Assembly (NCBI GenBank): GCA_001632435.1
Contig: KV423917.1
Location: 359,574 to 408,393, forward strand
Direction of reading: 5' to 3'
DNA from: Calocera cornea HHB12733
Lineage: Eukaryota; Basidiomycota; Dacrymycetes; Dacrymycetales; Dacrymycetaceae
DNA: 48,820 nucleotides
Shown here: positions 1-10,747 of the stretch, piece by piece
How positions within the stretch are numbered: position 1 is the stretch's first letter
Layout: each line of letters starts with the position of its first letter
Position numbers and translations under genes: made by a program
The notes under the pieces: model-generated
What the model was told of the DNA's origin: nothing
Databases searched by the model: none
The model's input: only the letters and a program-made list of their open reading frames with translations

Positions 1-268
1 GTGGGAGGGGTGCGGGGGTGCGAGAGGGGGCGGTGAGCCGTCGAGTAGCCAGCAGCAGTAGTAGTAGTAGTGTAGTGTGTCGATGGGTGCCCGCGCTGTG
101 CAGGTTTCCGACCGGGACTGAGGGGAGAGGGTGCTGCTTACGTCATCCAGGGTCGTTGGGTGTGGTATGTGGCTGTGCTGGGGGTCGATGTAGTTTTTCC
201 TTTGCGGTGGTGAGTGGAGAGTGCACGCCTGCTCCCTCTGCGTCGGCGGGCCGCCGGTGTGCTCTGCC

Positions 269-2878
269 ATGTCCACTCTCGCCTTGCTATGCCCGACGCT
301 GCACCGGGGCAGAGCGCGCGCCCACGCCGCCCGGGCCCTCACCACCGCCGCCCCGCTGGCCCCCTCAGAGTCGTCCACCCAGGGCCGCGCCCGGGAGCGC
401 CGGCTGCTCACCGCCCTCCGCTCCTTCCGAAAGTCACACGCAAAGCTCATCCCCTCCGCCGGCCCACCCGCACCCCGACCGCACACACACACCGCACCCA
501 CCCTCCGCCCAGACTACTTCTCCCACCCCATCACCCGCTCAGACGCCTACACCCAGACATTCCTATACCGCCGCCTCGCAGCCGCACTCGACAGCCCCTA
601 CGCCGGAAACGACTGGGCACGCATGGCCGCACACCACGACATCCTCTGGGACAGCTACACCGCCCTCTGCCACGCCGTCTCAGCACGCGCACTCCCCCCG
701 CTCCTCCACCGCCGCGTCCTCCTCGCACTCATCCCCAACCAGGGGCCCTGGGGGGACAACCTCCTCCGCCTCGGCGCAGCCCCAGCCGGGCCCACCGCCG
801 CCGCCACCCGCATCCTCCACACCCTCGACCACCGCCTCCTCGCCCTCCTCGCACGCATGCGCGACGCCGCCACCCCGCAGACAGAGGACTACAACGCCGC
901 CCTCTGGGTCTGCCGCTTCACAGGCCGCTACCACACCGCCCTCGCCCTCCGCGACGCCATGCGCCGCGACGCCGTCCCCCCGGACGAGGCCACCTTCTCC
1001 CACCTCCTCGACGCCTTCTTCTCCCGCCACGCCGGCGCACCCCCCGTCCGCCCCGCCCACGAGTCACACCACATCGCCCCGCTCGTCCACACCATCCTCG
1101 CAGACATGTCCGCGCTCGGCCGCGCCCTCGCCCCGACCCTGCTGGACCGCATCGCCCGCCTCCTGCGCGAGCTCGACGCCCGCACAGAGCTCGACACCCT
1201 CTTCCGCGAGCACTACGGCTTCGACCTCCGCCACCCGGACCGCGTCGCCCACGAGTTCTGGAAGAACAAGCCCCCAGACGCACAGCTCCCCGGCGTCAGC
1301 AGCAACGCCCTCAACCAGCTCCTCTTCGCCTACTCCTGGAGGCGCGAGCCCTGGAACGCCCTCGTCGCCTTCGAGGTCCTCTCCGGGCCTCTCCCGCCCC
1401 GCCCCGCCCTCGCTCCCCGCAGCACGGGCGACCCCGGCACTGGCCCAGCCTACGAGGAGGACGACGAGGAGGACGAGGACGGGGACGAGCCCGCCGCGCG
1501 GGGCCCGGTGGTCACCGAGCACCCGCTCGTCAAGCGGCGTGCCTGGCCGACGGTCATCACCTACGACACGCTCCTCGCGAGCGCGACGTTTGCGCAGGAC
1601 GTCTTGCTCACCCTGCACTTCCTGTGCACGACCCTCTCGGACGAGCGGCGCGTGCACGCGCGCGCCCTCGCGCGCTTCCGCACCACCGGCCGGCTGACGA
1701 TCCCGCGCATGCGCCTGAGCACGTGGGGCGCCCGCAAGGCCGCCGAGCTCCTGGCGAACAAGCACCGCGCGGCGGACCTGCGCTGGCTGCAGGACGCGCT
1801 GGCCCAGCTCGTCCGCGACCGCTGGCGCCGCGCGAGGGAGTGGGCAGAGGCCGGCGTCGACCGCGGCGTCCTCGTCGGCGACGCCCGCCGCGCCGCCCTC
1901 AGCGCGGTCCGCGAGGCCGAGCGCACCGCCGCTGAGCAGGCAAGGCGCGAGGAGCGCCGGCACGCTGCTCAGCCCGACGACCTCGACGAGTTGCTCAGCG
2001 GACCCGGCACGCAGCACCTTCACTATGCCGACCCGGCCGACGCCGCCGCCTCCGGAGCCGAAGCAGACGCAGACGCAGACGCAGAGGCAGAGGCCGACCG
2101 GGCCCTCGCCCAGCAGCTCGAGTTCCAGCAGCACCTGCGCGACTCCGAGGCCGAGGCGATGCGCGCTGTGCAGGCTGGGGGCGCCGGGCGGGCGCAGGCG
2201 CTGTGGGCCGAGCAGGAGCAGGAGGAGGAGCCGCAGGCCTTCCGCCCCGCCGCCCCGCCGCCGCTGAGCGCCAGCGCGTGGGCGGCCGTGGTGCGCCCCG
2301 AGCCGCCGGGCATGCGGGGCGGGGAGGCGCAGGCGCCTGCGCACGCGACGGGCACGCCCCCGCTGGGCGGGGCGGGCGATGCCCCGCCCCTTGCCGGAGG
2401 TCGGGGGCACCCTGGTGAGGGGTTGGCCCAGCCCCCCGCGCTCGCCTCCTCACCCTCACCCTCACCCGATGGCGACATCGACATCGACCCGTTCCACGCG
2501 CCTCCCCACGCGCGGCAGTTCCGGCCCTCGCCCTACTTCCCGCGGACAGAGTCGGACATGGCCACGCAGCTGTACATGCACCTGCGGGTGATGCAGAAGC
2601 AGACGGGCGAGCTGCAGCAGTTCCTCGACTCGGCCCTCCCCCCGCTCATCAGCAACGAGACGCGCTGGGCGATCCGGCGCGACCAGCGGCACCGCGCGCG
2701 GCGCACCGCCCAGGGCTGGGAGGAGCTCATGCGCGCCGTCAGGGACAAGATGCCCGGCCATAAGGACGCCAACGACTTCCTCAACGCGCTCGGCGAAGTC
2801 GCCGGCGACCGCCCAGCCAAGACCGTCCCGGACACTGCCTTCAAGTTCCACAACCCGGCAAAGTCGGACGGGCGCTAG
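269..2878 (+). CDS. PPR-type mitochondrial protein (869 aa, single exon)
   Basis: Unspliced 869-codon frame. I start at the ATG at 269 rather than the in-frame ATG at 221, because 269 opens a basic Ala/Arg-rich stretch with few acidic residues that looks like a mitochondrial presequence. Residues about 205-250 (TEDYNAALWVCRFTGRY and the following segment ending in DEATFSHLL) read as one pentatricopeptide helix pair, and ITYDTLLASATF near residue 430 resembles another. Acidic low-complexity runs sit near 396-408 and 590-610, followed by a Pro/Ala-rich stretch and a conserved-looking charged C-terminus. PPR proteins bind organellar RNA; a role in mitochondrial RNA processing or translation is inferred. 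The gene is convergent with the methyltransferase gene 80 bp downstream. The exact orthologue is not recognised. Confidence 0.75.
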   Translation: MSTLALLCPTLHRGRARAHAARALTTAAPLAPSESSTQGRARERRLLTALRSFRKSHAKLIPSAGPPAPRPHTHTAPTLRPDYFSHPITRSDAYTQTFLYRRLAAALDSPYAGNDWARMAAHHDILWDSYTALCHAVSARALPPLLHRRVLLALIPNQGPWGDNLLRLGAAPAGPTAAATRILHTLDHRLLALLARMRDAATPQTEDYNAALWVCRFTGRYHTALALRDAMRRDAVPPDEATFSHLLDAFFSRHAGAPPVRPAHESHHIAPLVHTILADMSALGRALAPTLLDRIARLLRELDARTELDTLFREHYGFDLRHPDRVAHEFWKNKPPDAQLPGVSSNALNQLLFAYSWRREPWNALVAFEVLSGPLPPRPALAPRSTGDPGTGPAYEEDDEEDEDGDEPAARGPVVTEHPLVKRRAWPTVITYDTLLASATFAQDVLLTLHFLCTTLSDERRVHARALARFRTTGRLTIPRMRLSTWGARKAAELLANKHRAADLRWLQDALAQLVRDRWRRAREWAEAGVDRGVLVGDARRAALSAVREAERTAAEQARREERRHAAQPDDLDELLSGPGTQHLHYADPADAAASGAEADADADAEAEADRALAQQLEFQQHLRDSEAEAMRAVQAGGAGRAQALWAEQEQEEEPQAFRPAAPPPLSASAWAAVVRPEPPGMRGGEAQAPAHATGTPPLGGAGDAPPLAGGRGHPGEGLAQPPALASSPSPSPDGDIDIDPFHAPPHARQFRPSPYFPRTESDMATQLYMHLRVMQKQTGELQQFLDSALPPLISNETRWAIRRDQRHRARRTAQGWEELMRAVRDKMPGHKDANDFLNALGEVAGDRPAKTVPDTAFKFHNPAKSDGR

Positions 2879-2958
2879 CCGCATTGCAGGAGTGGGGCGG
2901 ACGCTCGGGCGTTGTGCATATTGTTTGGGGGGACAGCTACGGCTACGTACGGCGACGA

Positions 2959-3966
2959 CTACATGTGCGCCCCGCCCTCGCGCTTCCACACGACGACGCG
3001 CTCCCTGCCCTTGTGCATGTCGCTCGTGCTCAGCTCCGACGCGCGGTCGACGACCTTGCTCCATTTCCCCTCCGCGACGCCCAGCACCTCCTCGTACGCG
3101 TCCACGTCGACGGAGTACGGCGGTCCCCCGGGGCGCGCCCCGTCGATCGGCCACACGACCGCGACCAGGTACCCGCCGGGCGGCACGAGCTCGGCCATGC
3201 GCGCGCCCCAGTCCGCGCGCAGGGCAGGGGGGATCGCGCAGAAGAAGGTGTAGTCGTACGCGAGGGCGAAGCCGCCCGCGGGGACGGGGAACTTGAAGAA
3301 GTCGGCCGCTTTGAACAGCACCCCAGGAGGGGGGGAGGGCTGCGCTTGCAGGAAACTAGATAAACATAATCAACGGTCAGAGGGGACCGGTGTGAATAGC
3401 ATTGATTGGCGCGCAACGCACGCTTCGGCCGCGTCGACCGCCGTCTGTGACACGTCGATGCCCCAGGCCTCGAGCCCCAGCCGGCCGAGGTAGACCGTAT
3501 CGAAGCCCTGAGGATCCATGCGGCAGCGTTAACGCAGGCCCGGAAGCGCGGAAGCGCGCACGCACCCGCCCGCAGCCGGGGACGATCGCGCGCCCGGACT
3601 TGGGCACGGGGAACTCGCCGCGGTCGATGACCTCCTTGAGCAGCGGGCGGACGCCGTCGGCCGTGCGGTCATGCCCTTCCCAGGGCGTCACGCCTTCCTC
3701 CCTACATTCCGCGCGCGCATATCAGTGACTCGAGCGGGGGTGATCGCGTGCGCCCGGCAATGGCGTGCTGCTCACCAGGCCTTGTCCCATCCGGCTACAG
3801 CAGTGAAAGCGTGCCACAGTCAGCGGATCTCGCTCCAGACCGGACACGGACGAGGCGGGATGGATGAGCGAAAGCGAAAGCGCGCACCGTCCTCCCCGTT
3901 CTCCTTGATGATCTCGCGCAGCCGCAGGACGGCGGCGTCGGGCTTCGGCGCTCCGCTTGTGGTCAT
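2959..3966 (-). CDS. TPMT-family thiol/thiopurine S-methyltransferase
   Basis: Five exons: complement(join(2959..3355,3422..3507,3566..3701,3776..3794,3888..3966)), 238 aa. The SAM-dependent methyltransferase fold is clear. Residues 28-45 carry the family signature W-D-K-A-W-E-E-G-V-T-P-W, 73-78 VPGCGR is the SAM-binding loop, then GFDTVYLGRLGLEAWGIDVS, and YDYTFFC at 140-146 is the family's substrate-side motif, followed by GGPPYSV. The second exon is only 19 nt but is needed to complete the W..W signature and keep frame. Family members methylate thiols, sulfide or halide ions; the substrate here cannot be told. No targeting signal is seen, so a cytosolic location is inferred. All splice borders are GT-AG. 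Confidence 0.88.
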
Positions 3967-4916
3967 TTCAGAGTAGTTCCTCACAGATGCGATCCTGGTG
4001 GGCAAGGCAGCAGCTCGGTATAAGGCTTTGTCGAGCACCGACAGTCGCACGGATGGCCCAGAGAGTGGCTTAGTAAGGCAACGGAGTGGTGGGCGCATCC
4101 AGTGAGGAGGGCCGGGGTTCCCCCGTTGCCCAAAGCCAGTCATGCAAGCACCGTAAGCCCAGCACCGCCACCCATTGTCGGACCGCACTAAGCAATGATG
4201 ATGCCCGGTGACCTAGCGCATTGTCGACGACAATCTTTCAGACGATGATGGTCGAAAGCCGTTCAGCAGGCGCTCATGTCCCCCGCAGCGCATGGAACGC
4301 GCGCATGCTGAACGGCGGTCGGCGCTGCGCCCGCCGTGTTGTACTCCGGGTGCGGAGGGCGATGATGCAATGTCGGGGCCATATCGCCGTGCGCATCTGT
4401 TGATGGGTGAACCGCGCCCTCTTCTCTTACCTGCCCTTCTCGGCCAATGCGCAGCGCTGCTTCGCTTCTCCCGTGCCGAGCGCCGGTTGGAAGCGGCCTT
4501 CTTTCCTCATGCTCTTTCGGGGCGACCTTCACACGTTCCCCGCTGGCACGCTTCGCTCATTACGCCATCGGGAAATCCATGACAGCCTGTTCTCATGCGT
4601 CGGCTCTGCTCACTCCTGTCTCCGAGGGATAAGGAAGAACTGCCCTCCCACCAGGTCTCTCGCTCGAAGTAACAGCGAAAAAAGAAACTATGATATTGGG
4701 ACACAAGATGGGTGCTGGGGGCTGTTGAAGCTGGGCTCCGGCAGCGCAGGCGGCATAGGGTACGAATACGGTACACAAACGAGACGCTACGGCGGGGTGG
4801 ACGGTGCGTGAGTGAGTGCGCGCACCCCGTCCGCCCGCAGCGGGGAGCGCGACTCCGAAATCGAACGTCCATGAGATGAGCTAGATCTGGTCGGCGCTCG
4901 ATCGCCGCGACGCCCT
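3967..4916. other. Intergenic, no gene seen
   Basis: Lies between the start of the methyltransferase gene and the 3' end of the repeat peptide gene. Open frames here are short, overlap on both strands and show no recognisable motif or consistent splicing. It should hold the methyltransferase promoter at its left and the peptide gene's 3' UTR at its right. Confidence 0.6.
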
Positions 4917-5641
4917 CTACTGCTCCTCGACAGACCGCCTGCCCTCGCCCTCCCATCTGCGAGGCTGATCAGCAAAGAGGACAGTACGCCGTGCGGACGA
5001 GGTGCTCACCGTGCGCCGTAGAAGCCGTCCGCGATCGGGGGTGCGCGCTCGGCGAGCTCAGCGTCGCGCTTGCCTTCACCCATCCAGCTACGCCTGTGGT
5101 CAGATGGGAAACAACGTCGCCGCTGGCGTGCTTACGGGTCGCCGAAGAAACCGTCAGAAGTCGGGGGTACGCGCTCGGCGAGCACGTCGCGCTTACCGCT
5201 GCCGAAGTTGCTGATGGGACGTCAGCGCAGGCCAGCATCAAGGAATGGATGTCACTCACGCCGGGCCAAAGAAACCGCCGTCAGCCTTCGGGGGAACACG
5301 CTCGGCAAGCTCGTCACGCCTGCCACTGCCGAAGTTGCTGTACGAGGTCAGCGAGTGCAACCCCAACGACATGGTCGTGCTCACTTGGGCCCGAAGAAAC
5401 CGCCATCAGCCTTGGGGGGAACGCGCTCGGCCAGCTCGTCGCGCTTGCCACTACCGTAGTTGCTGTACGGGGGTCAGCGAGGGCAACACCAACGGCACGG
5501 CCGTGCTCACTTGGGGCCGAAGAAACCGCCGTCAGCCTTGGGGGGAACGCGCTCAGCCAGCTCGGCGTCCCGTGGGACAGGTGCGGCCAGGGCGACGCCG
5601 AGGAGAGCAGAGCAGATAGCGAAAAGGGTGGTGAACTTCAT
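4917..5641 (-). CDS. Secreted Kex2-processed repeat peptide precursor
   Basis: Six exons: complement(join(4917..4956,5010..5087,5136..5210,5260..5337,5385..5462,5511..5641)), 159 aa. Residues 1-19 (MKFTTLFAICSALLGVALA) form a signal peptide. Five units follow, of the form D(E/AE)LAER-(V/A)-PP..DGGFFGP-N-(Y/F)-G-S-G, each closed by KR or RR, the dibasic site of the Golgi protease Kex2; the short tail is SVEEQ. Every intron is 47-53 nt, phase 2 and falls just after the aromatic-Gly core (FFGP or its variants), so exons 2-5 each encode one repeat and are multiples of three. Units 2 and 3 are nearly identical; 4 and 5 diverge (FFGDPWMGEG, FYGARWEGEG). The layout matches fungal Kex2-processed repeat proteins (pheromone-like, repellent-like or RiPP precursors). 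No modifying enzyme gene lies next to it. The activity is unknown. Confidence 0.88.
5010..5641 (-). repeat. Exon-coded tandem repeat array (5 units)
   Basis: Five copies of a roughly 125-bp unit made of a 75-78 nt coding repeat plus its 47-53 nt intron (the last intron ends just outside, at 4957). Introns 1 and 2 are themselves clearly alike (both begin GTGAGCACG, share GTTG, CTCGCTGACC and GTACAG), which points to duplication of whole exon-intron blocks rather than convergence of the peptide alone. Confidence 0.8.
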
Positions 5642-5835
5642 TTTTGGGTATGTTCCGGTGTTGAAGGAGTGTATGATGTTGACGTTTTTCAGACCAGGTA
5701 GGGGAGATACAATTCAAAGCGATCGGTTACGCTTGGGGAGTGGGTAGATGGAAAGGGAACAGAGGCAAGGTAAACCGGGGGGATGAAATCGCTCGAAGTT
5801 CTGACGGGCATTGGCTGCCGAGAGGAGCATGCGGC

Positions 5836-5843
5836 CTATATAG
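5836..5843 (-). promoter_or_regulatory. TATA box of the repeat peptide gene
   Basis: On the minus strand the sequence reads CTATATAGG about 195 nt upstream of the ATG at 5641. It is the only strong TATA element in this upstream region, and a TATA promoter fits a small secreted, regulated product. Confidence 0.5.
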
Positions 5844-5849
5844 ATTGCC

Positions 5850-7851
5850 GGGTGCGTCAGGGCGACGGTCGAAAACGAAGGATCGTTCGGATCGCACATG
5901 ACAATGCTTCTTCAGGGACGAGGTCATGCTAGGCACGGCACCCACCGCCCACTCCGCGCCTCATGTTCGCTTTGCCCGCCAGCCCGCTGGCTTCTTTTTC
6001 GGCGGAAACAGGACCGTCGATCAATTTGGGGCGCGTGCAGGGGGGCGGTGCCCGTGCCCATGGCGTATGGCGTGAGCATCCCTTCCCCACCGGAGCGAGT
6101 GAGTATAAAGCAAAGCAACACTCTGTAAGCGCTCCACGGCACCCCCGGCCAAGAGCGCGGGCAGCGCAACACCCCCGTCAGAGGCATTGACGACCAGTGC
6201 GGTCAATGGCAGCTCCCGTCCGCTACCAATAGAAATGCGTGACGCTGTTTGCATGCGGGCGCGTGCGCGCGACGACGGGTCGCCGGGGGAATTTCCATTC
6301 GGTTGTGTGTTGACCGCGCGACCAGATTAGCGTCGCAGCGCGCGGGGAGGGGGCTCCTGATGCTGTAGCGCAGCCCAACCGAATCCATTCATTATTGTGC
6401 GATTGCGCCCGCTTTCCTGCCTTTGGCCGGCCCTCGGCAGCTGCGCCCTCGGCATTCATTTTGAGGCCCTGATAATCACCTCCCTGAGCTTAGAGACACC
6501 ATCAAAATGTAATTATATAACCAATTACTGCGCTTGAAAGGCACCCTGTGCCGCCTTTTGACATCTGCATTCCTCGCGCGTGTTGCCTATCCGAGCCACA
6601 ATACCGGTCCAGTCCGCAATTTGTCCAGCGGGGCCTGGCCGCGCCGCGCACCCCGTCGCACGTTCCTCGTCCACAAGCCCGACCTCACTCGGCCGTGCCG
6701 TACTCCCCATCAGCAGAATGGCATCACTACGAAAACAGCGTGTGGCCAGATAAAGCCGACGGGACCCTGTCGCACTTGTGATAGAGCGTGCAGAACGTTC
6801 AGGAGCGTGCGGGATACTTCCCTCGGAGATTGCGGGCCCTCCTCCAGCGCTCTGTCGCCCTTTGCGCAGGGCGCCAGCGTGCACAATGGCCGGCCTCCCG
6901 GAACCTTCCAGGCCGTCCCTTTCCGCTTTCGAGGCCGAACGAACCGGCGCAGGTTGAGCCGCACGCACAGGCTGGAGATCATAGCCGGATGCGGTAAGCA
7001 CCACTAGCCGCCCGGCGCACACAGCACAACCCGGGGCGGCTCGATCATGACGTCAGCCGGGGCGCGGCGCATCATTGTATGCCCTGGCCGTTCCTGTACC
7101 TTTTCAGCCGATCACACTCGCACCCAGCGCGGGGATACGCAGAGGCGCGGAGGCCGATGTTTCGGCTCCCTTTGTGAGCACGGTCGATCGGCTCGGCGCT
7201 ACGCACGGCGAAAAGGCGCCTCCACCCCATTGTACGAGAATGGTACGAGAAGCCTCATTGTCCAATTCGCGCATCGTATGCAGTGTGCTCGCTGGGCGCG
7301 TGCAGCGCTGTTCCACGCCGGGCCCGGACCATCAGCTGACGGCATCCGCGTCGGTCGACATGCCCGCCGGAGCTCGGCCTGGGGCAGCTCGACAGCGAAG
7401 CAGGCAGAGAAGCACTCTTCAGGGTACACAGTTCTCTACATAGTCTATACGGGGTGCAGGGTCTGGCTCATAATGAAACCTTGATACCGCCGAAACGGGC
7501 TACCGATGACGCTGTCGCTTTGCCGCGTTCGGGGAGGAACGTGCAGCTGGCCGTGCCATTACGAAACTGTGGGAGTCAGGGAAGTGCCATGGTGGGAAAA
7601 GCAGGCGATAGACGCGGATAGTTGTTGTTGTTGATGGAGGAGGGAGGGTGCTGAGCGCGGGCCCGAGGAAAAGCGGCGCCACAACCCTGCCGCGCTGATG
7701 CTGACTGCTCCCGCAACGCCACTTTCCTGCACTTTCCGCACTTGCCAGGCCTGCTCTCCACTCTCCATCCTCCTGCGCGCCAACTCACAAGGTGTGCACC
7801 GGAAGTGTCGTCCGCACCCCCATTCACTCACCATCGATCGTGCTCCTGCAG
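5850..7851. other. Long intergenic region, no gene seen
   Basis: About 2 kb between the repeat peptide promoter and uS14m. Both strands carry open frames of 120-170 codons around 6525-7480, but these overlap one another in antisense, lack motifs and are expected by chance in GC-rich DNA. A GAGTATAAAG element occurs near 6100 with no gene to match it. Confidence 0.55.
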
Positions 7852-8216
7852 ATGCCAAACATCCGTATCCTACGAGACGTGGCCGTGCGCAAAGGCGTAA
7901 AGGCGCACGAAGTCGCCCGCCGCGCCTACCTCGCCTGCGCGCGCAACCAGGCGCTCGAGCCGGCCGTCCGGTATCAAGCCCAGCTGCAGCTGAACAACTT
8001 TGGCCGGTACACCCGGCCGACCGTCGTACGGAACCGGTGCACCGTCTCGGGCAAGGGGAGGGGTGTGATTGGCGAGTTTGGGCTGAGCAGGGTACATCCT
8101 ATCTTCCTCTTTCTTCAGGACAAGTACGGTGGGCTGATTTTATGGACGTGCAGTACCAGTTCAGGCTGGCTGCGCTCGCGGGCCAGCTGCCGGGCGTGCA
8201 GAAGGCCTCGTGGTAG
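7852..8216 (+). CDS. MRP2: Mitochondrial ribosomal protein uS14m
   Basis: Two exons, join(7852..8091,8154..8216), 100 aa. It starts PNIRILRDVAVRK, carries the family core NRCTVSGKGRGV near residue 62 and ends YQFRLAALAGQLPGVQKASW, the hallmark C-terminus of mitochondrial S14. The intron (GTACAT...TGCAG, with a CTGAT branch site) splits the GLSR|YQFR junction. The start at 7852 lies right after CTGCAG, so a 5' UTR intron or an upstream coding exon is possible; an upstream ATG at 7698 does not join in frame. The protein is part of the small mitoribosomal subunit head near the decoding region. It is convergent with the HAD phosphatase gene 104 bp downstream. Confidence 0.92.
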
Positions 8217-8320
8217 TGGACGACTGGAGAGGTCTAGACGATACATTGCATGCTTTACTGTAATGCTACACTGGATTCAGTGGCCAGGGCAGTCCCGGCC
8301 GCAATGATCTGATCACTCAA

Positions 8321-9412
8321 TCACCCCTCGAGCAGCAGCTCCACAAACTCTGCAAAGCTGTCCACCACCATGTCGGGTGGCTTGTCCCCTTTGTGCTCGT
8401 CCCCTTCCCTGTATTTGCCCGTCTTGACTGTTTCGCGCACGAACGGTAAGTGTATGCTCGTCCTCACTGGTGGGAAACGCACCCAGCACGCGTAAAAACC
8501 CGCACTCGACCGCCCCCTGCCCCAGGTCGCTCCTCACGTCATCCCCAACCATCGCGACCTCCTCATTCGCCCCCTCTCTCCCCAAGCCCTCCAAGGAGAG
8601 CTCATAAAACACCCGACTAGGCTTGCCCACAATCTCCGCCTTCACATCGGCTGCCTCTTCCAAGGCACTGATGAACGGCCCAGGCCCGAGAGAGAGCGCG
8701 CCGTCCGTGTCGGCAAAGTAGCGCGCGCGGTGGGTGGCGATCAGCGCGGGTTTCGGGAGGTCCTGAGCTTTGACATTGAGAGGCGCTGGGGTGGGAGAGG
8801 ACGGACGCTCGCGCGCGAGGATCCGGAAAGCTTCGTTCAGCCGCGGGTAGGAGAGCTCGGCGGGGGCGAGCCCGACGACGACACAGTCGTGCTCGCCCTC
8901 TCCCGGTGGGAACGTCGCCTTCGCACTCTCAGAGAGCAACAGCAGCGGGTTCCTATCCTCCATTATTCAGCACGCCGCGCTTCGAGCAGCTGGGCGGACG
9001 CACTTGTACCCGCGCTCCTGCACCAGCTGCCGCGCAGCCATCAGGCTCGTGAGCACCTCATGCCCCTCCACGCGAAAGCCGATCCTCTTCAGCCTCTCCA
9101 GCAAGTCCGTCTCCGACTCCTTAGTAGTGTTCGAGCTGCCCATATCAAATCAGCCCAACAACCCACCCTCGCACAGCCTGGCCCTGGAACATACATACCA
9201 TAGCCGGAAGGGCACCCCGGCTGTGCGGAGCCTGTCGAGCGCGTCCGCCGCGCGTGGGGTCGGCTCGTCGCCGACGTGCAGCGTGCCGGAGAGGTCTATG
9301 AGCAGCGCTTTGATATGCTTCAAGCTGCATGTAGCATGGCCCAGTCAGCCGACTCGCCACGCGCGCGGAAGGAGGAAGCTGGAGACCTTGGGCGAGGCAC
9401 GGAGGACGACAT
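8321..9412 (-). CDS. HDHD2-like HAD-superfamily phosphatase
   Basis: Five exons: complement(join(8321..8427,8483..8952,9004..9135,9199..9324,9387..9412)), 286 aa. Motif I is IDLSGTLHVGDEPTP at 18-32, with Ser in the +2 position as is typical of HDHD2 proteins. Motif II is in FRLCSNTTKES (about 48-58), the motif III lysine is in EIVGKPSRVFYEL, and motif IV is VGDDVRSDLG. It ends in the family's TGKYREGDE...PPDMVVDSFAEFVELL. Exon 1 is short and its GTCTCC donor is weak, so the first eight residues are the least certain part. HDHD2 relatives are Mg-dependent phosphohydrolases of unsettled substrate; a soluble cytosolic enzyme is inferred. Confidence 0.9.
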
Positions 9413-10747
9413 GGCGCGTCGGGCTTGCCGGAGAAGCATGTACAGTACTAGTACAGCCAACCAGCCGACGCGGACGGTTGGCCCAGGGTAACCGGCCGGC
9501 TCAGCCAGAAGCGGCGGCGGCTTCCTGGTACGACAACAGGCACAGAGAAGCAGCTCGGCAGCTCAGAGGCTCGCAGCGTCGCACAGCACAGGAAGCGGTG
9601 TGACTATGATAGCACGGGAGCCACCTAAGTTCAGGCACGACCAGGGGAGCGTGGACGACGCGCCTCGAGATGATGTGCCCCGGTGGCAGCCGGCGCGGAA
9701 GGGTTCCGTGGCTGCAACCGAACTTGCCAGTGCTGCGTAGGCAACAATCATGCAGTGAATCACGACATGGATCATGAATCATGAATCATGAATCATGAAT
9801 CATGGATGATATCAGCGGGTCGTTCTGACAATCATGATCACAATCGCGTCGCGTTGCGTTGTGCGGGATTACGGAACTGCCAGTAGGTGGAACTGCTGAA
9901 GCGTGTGGAACATTGTGCAATGTGCACTTAAGGGGCAATATCAATATCCAATGTGCGCTCCGGCTGCGGAGTTGAGTCAGGCGGCGGTGTCATGCGGACG
10001 GTTGGCCGGTGCATACTCGTGCCGCCACGGTGCCCATGAGATCGCAGTAGGCATTCCTCACATTCCTGCGCTGCGGGGGGGAAGGGCGCGGGCTGCGCAG
10101 CTTGGGCGGAGGTGGTTACCTCCCACTGGCAAGGCAACCGTCACTGGCGTCCGGTGCTCGTTCTCAACCGTGACTGCAGCCACGCGATAGCATAGCAGGG
10201 CGGGTAACCAACCCCAATGCATGTTCCCGCTGCTGCTTGCGCTGGCTAGCTGCTGTCAGACCGGTCCTGGCGCTGGCGCTCGGGTGCTTGTATTGCTACT
10301 AACAATAAAGCGTCTGGAATAGGTCGTCTATGGGCCACATACGGGAGACCTGAGGGGGGGAGGGGGGGGGGATAACGACTTCGAAATCTCGGGAATCTCG
10401 GGGACTTCGGCATGTCCAACAACTTGGATCAGAAGGAGGATGGGACTGCTAGGGAGTGAGGGGTAGCGGCCGGCGGGTGCCCAACAAGAAGAGAGGAGAG
10501 GAGAGGAGACGGCAGACTTTAGCCAAGAGACAAGAGGCGGTTGCTGGAGTGCAGAACAGAAAGCATGAGGTATGAGGAATACAGCGGGATATCACGGATT
10601 TGAGATTGGGAGATGACACGAGGGGAGAGAAAGACACGGAATAGGCTGAGCGACAGAGTGAGGAAGAAAACGAGAAACGACGAAGTCCCTGTGAGTGTAA
10701 GCATAGCAAACGCCAGACGCACGGATGCCCAGAGCGGGTCCCCGGGC
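9413..10747. other. Intergenic region with short repeats
   Basis: Holds the phosphatase promoter at its left and the 3' flank of the Ser/Pro-rich gene at its right. No convincing gene is present. It contains the 7-bp tandem repeat at 9771-9805, a G-run at 10354-10371 and a GAGGA-rich purine tract near 10490-10510. Confidence 0.55.
9771..9805. repeat. 7-bp tandem repeat, ATCATGA x5
   Basis: Four exact copies of ATCATGA followed by ATCATGG, with further partial ATCATG copies on either side. It is a simple minisatellite in non-coding DNA. Confidence 0.85.

Noticed and set aside
18..2465. Several 300-570-codon open frames overlapping the PPR gene on both strands
   Set aside because: They are Pro/Arg/Ser/Ala-rich shadow readings of a very GC-rich coding region, with no motifs; the PPR frame alone has folded-protein composition.
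6525..7022. Antisense pair of ~160-codon open frames
   Set aside because: They overlap each other, lack motifs and splice logic, and are expected by chance at this GC content.
2959..9412. A RiPP gene cluster around the repeat peptide
   Set aside because: Neighbours (TPMT-type methyltransferase, uS14m, HDHD2-like) are general genes. The methyltransferase family acts on small thiols, and no UstY/DUF3328, oxidase, peptidase or transporter gene lies nearby.
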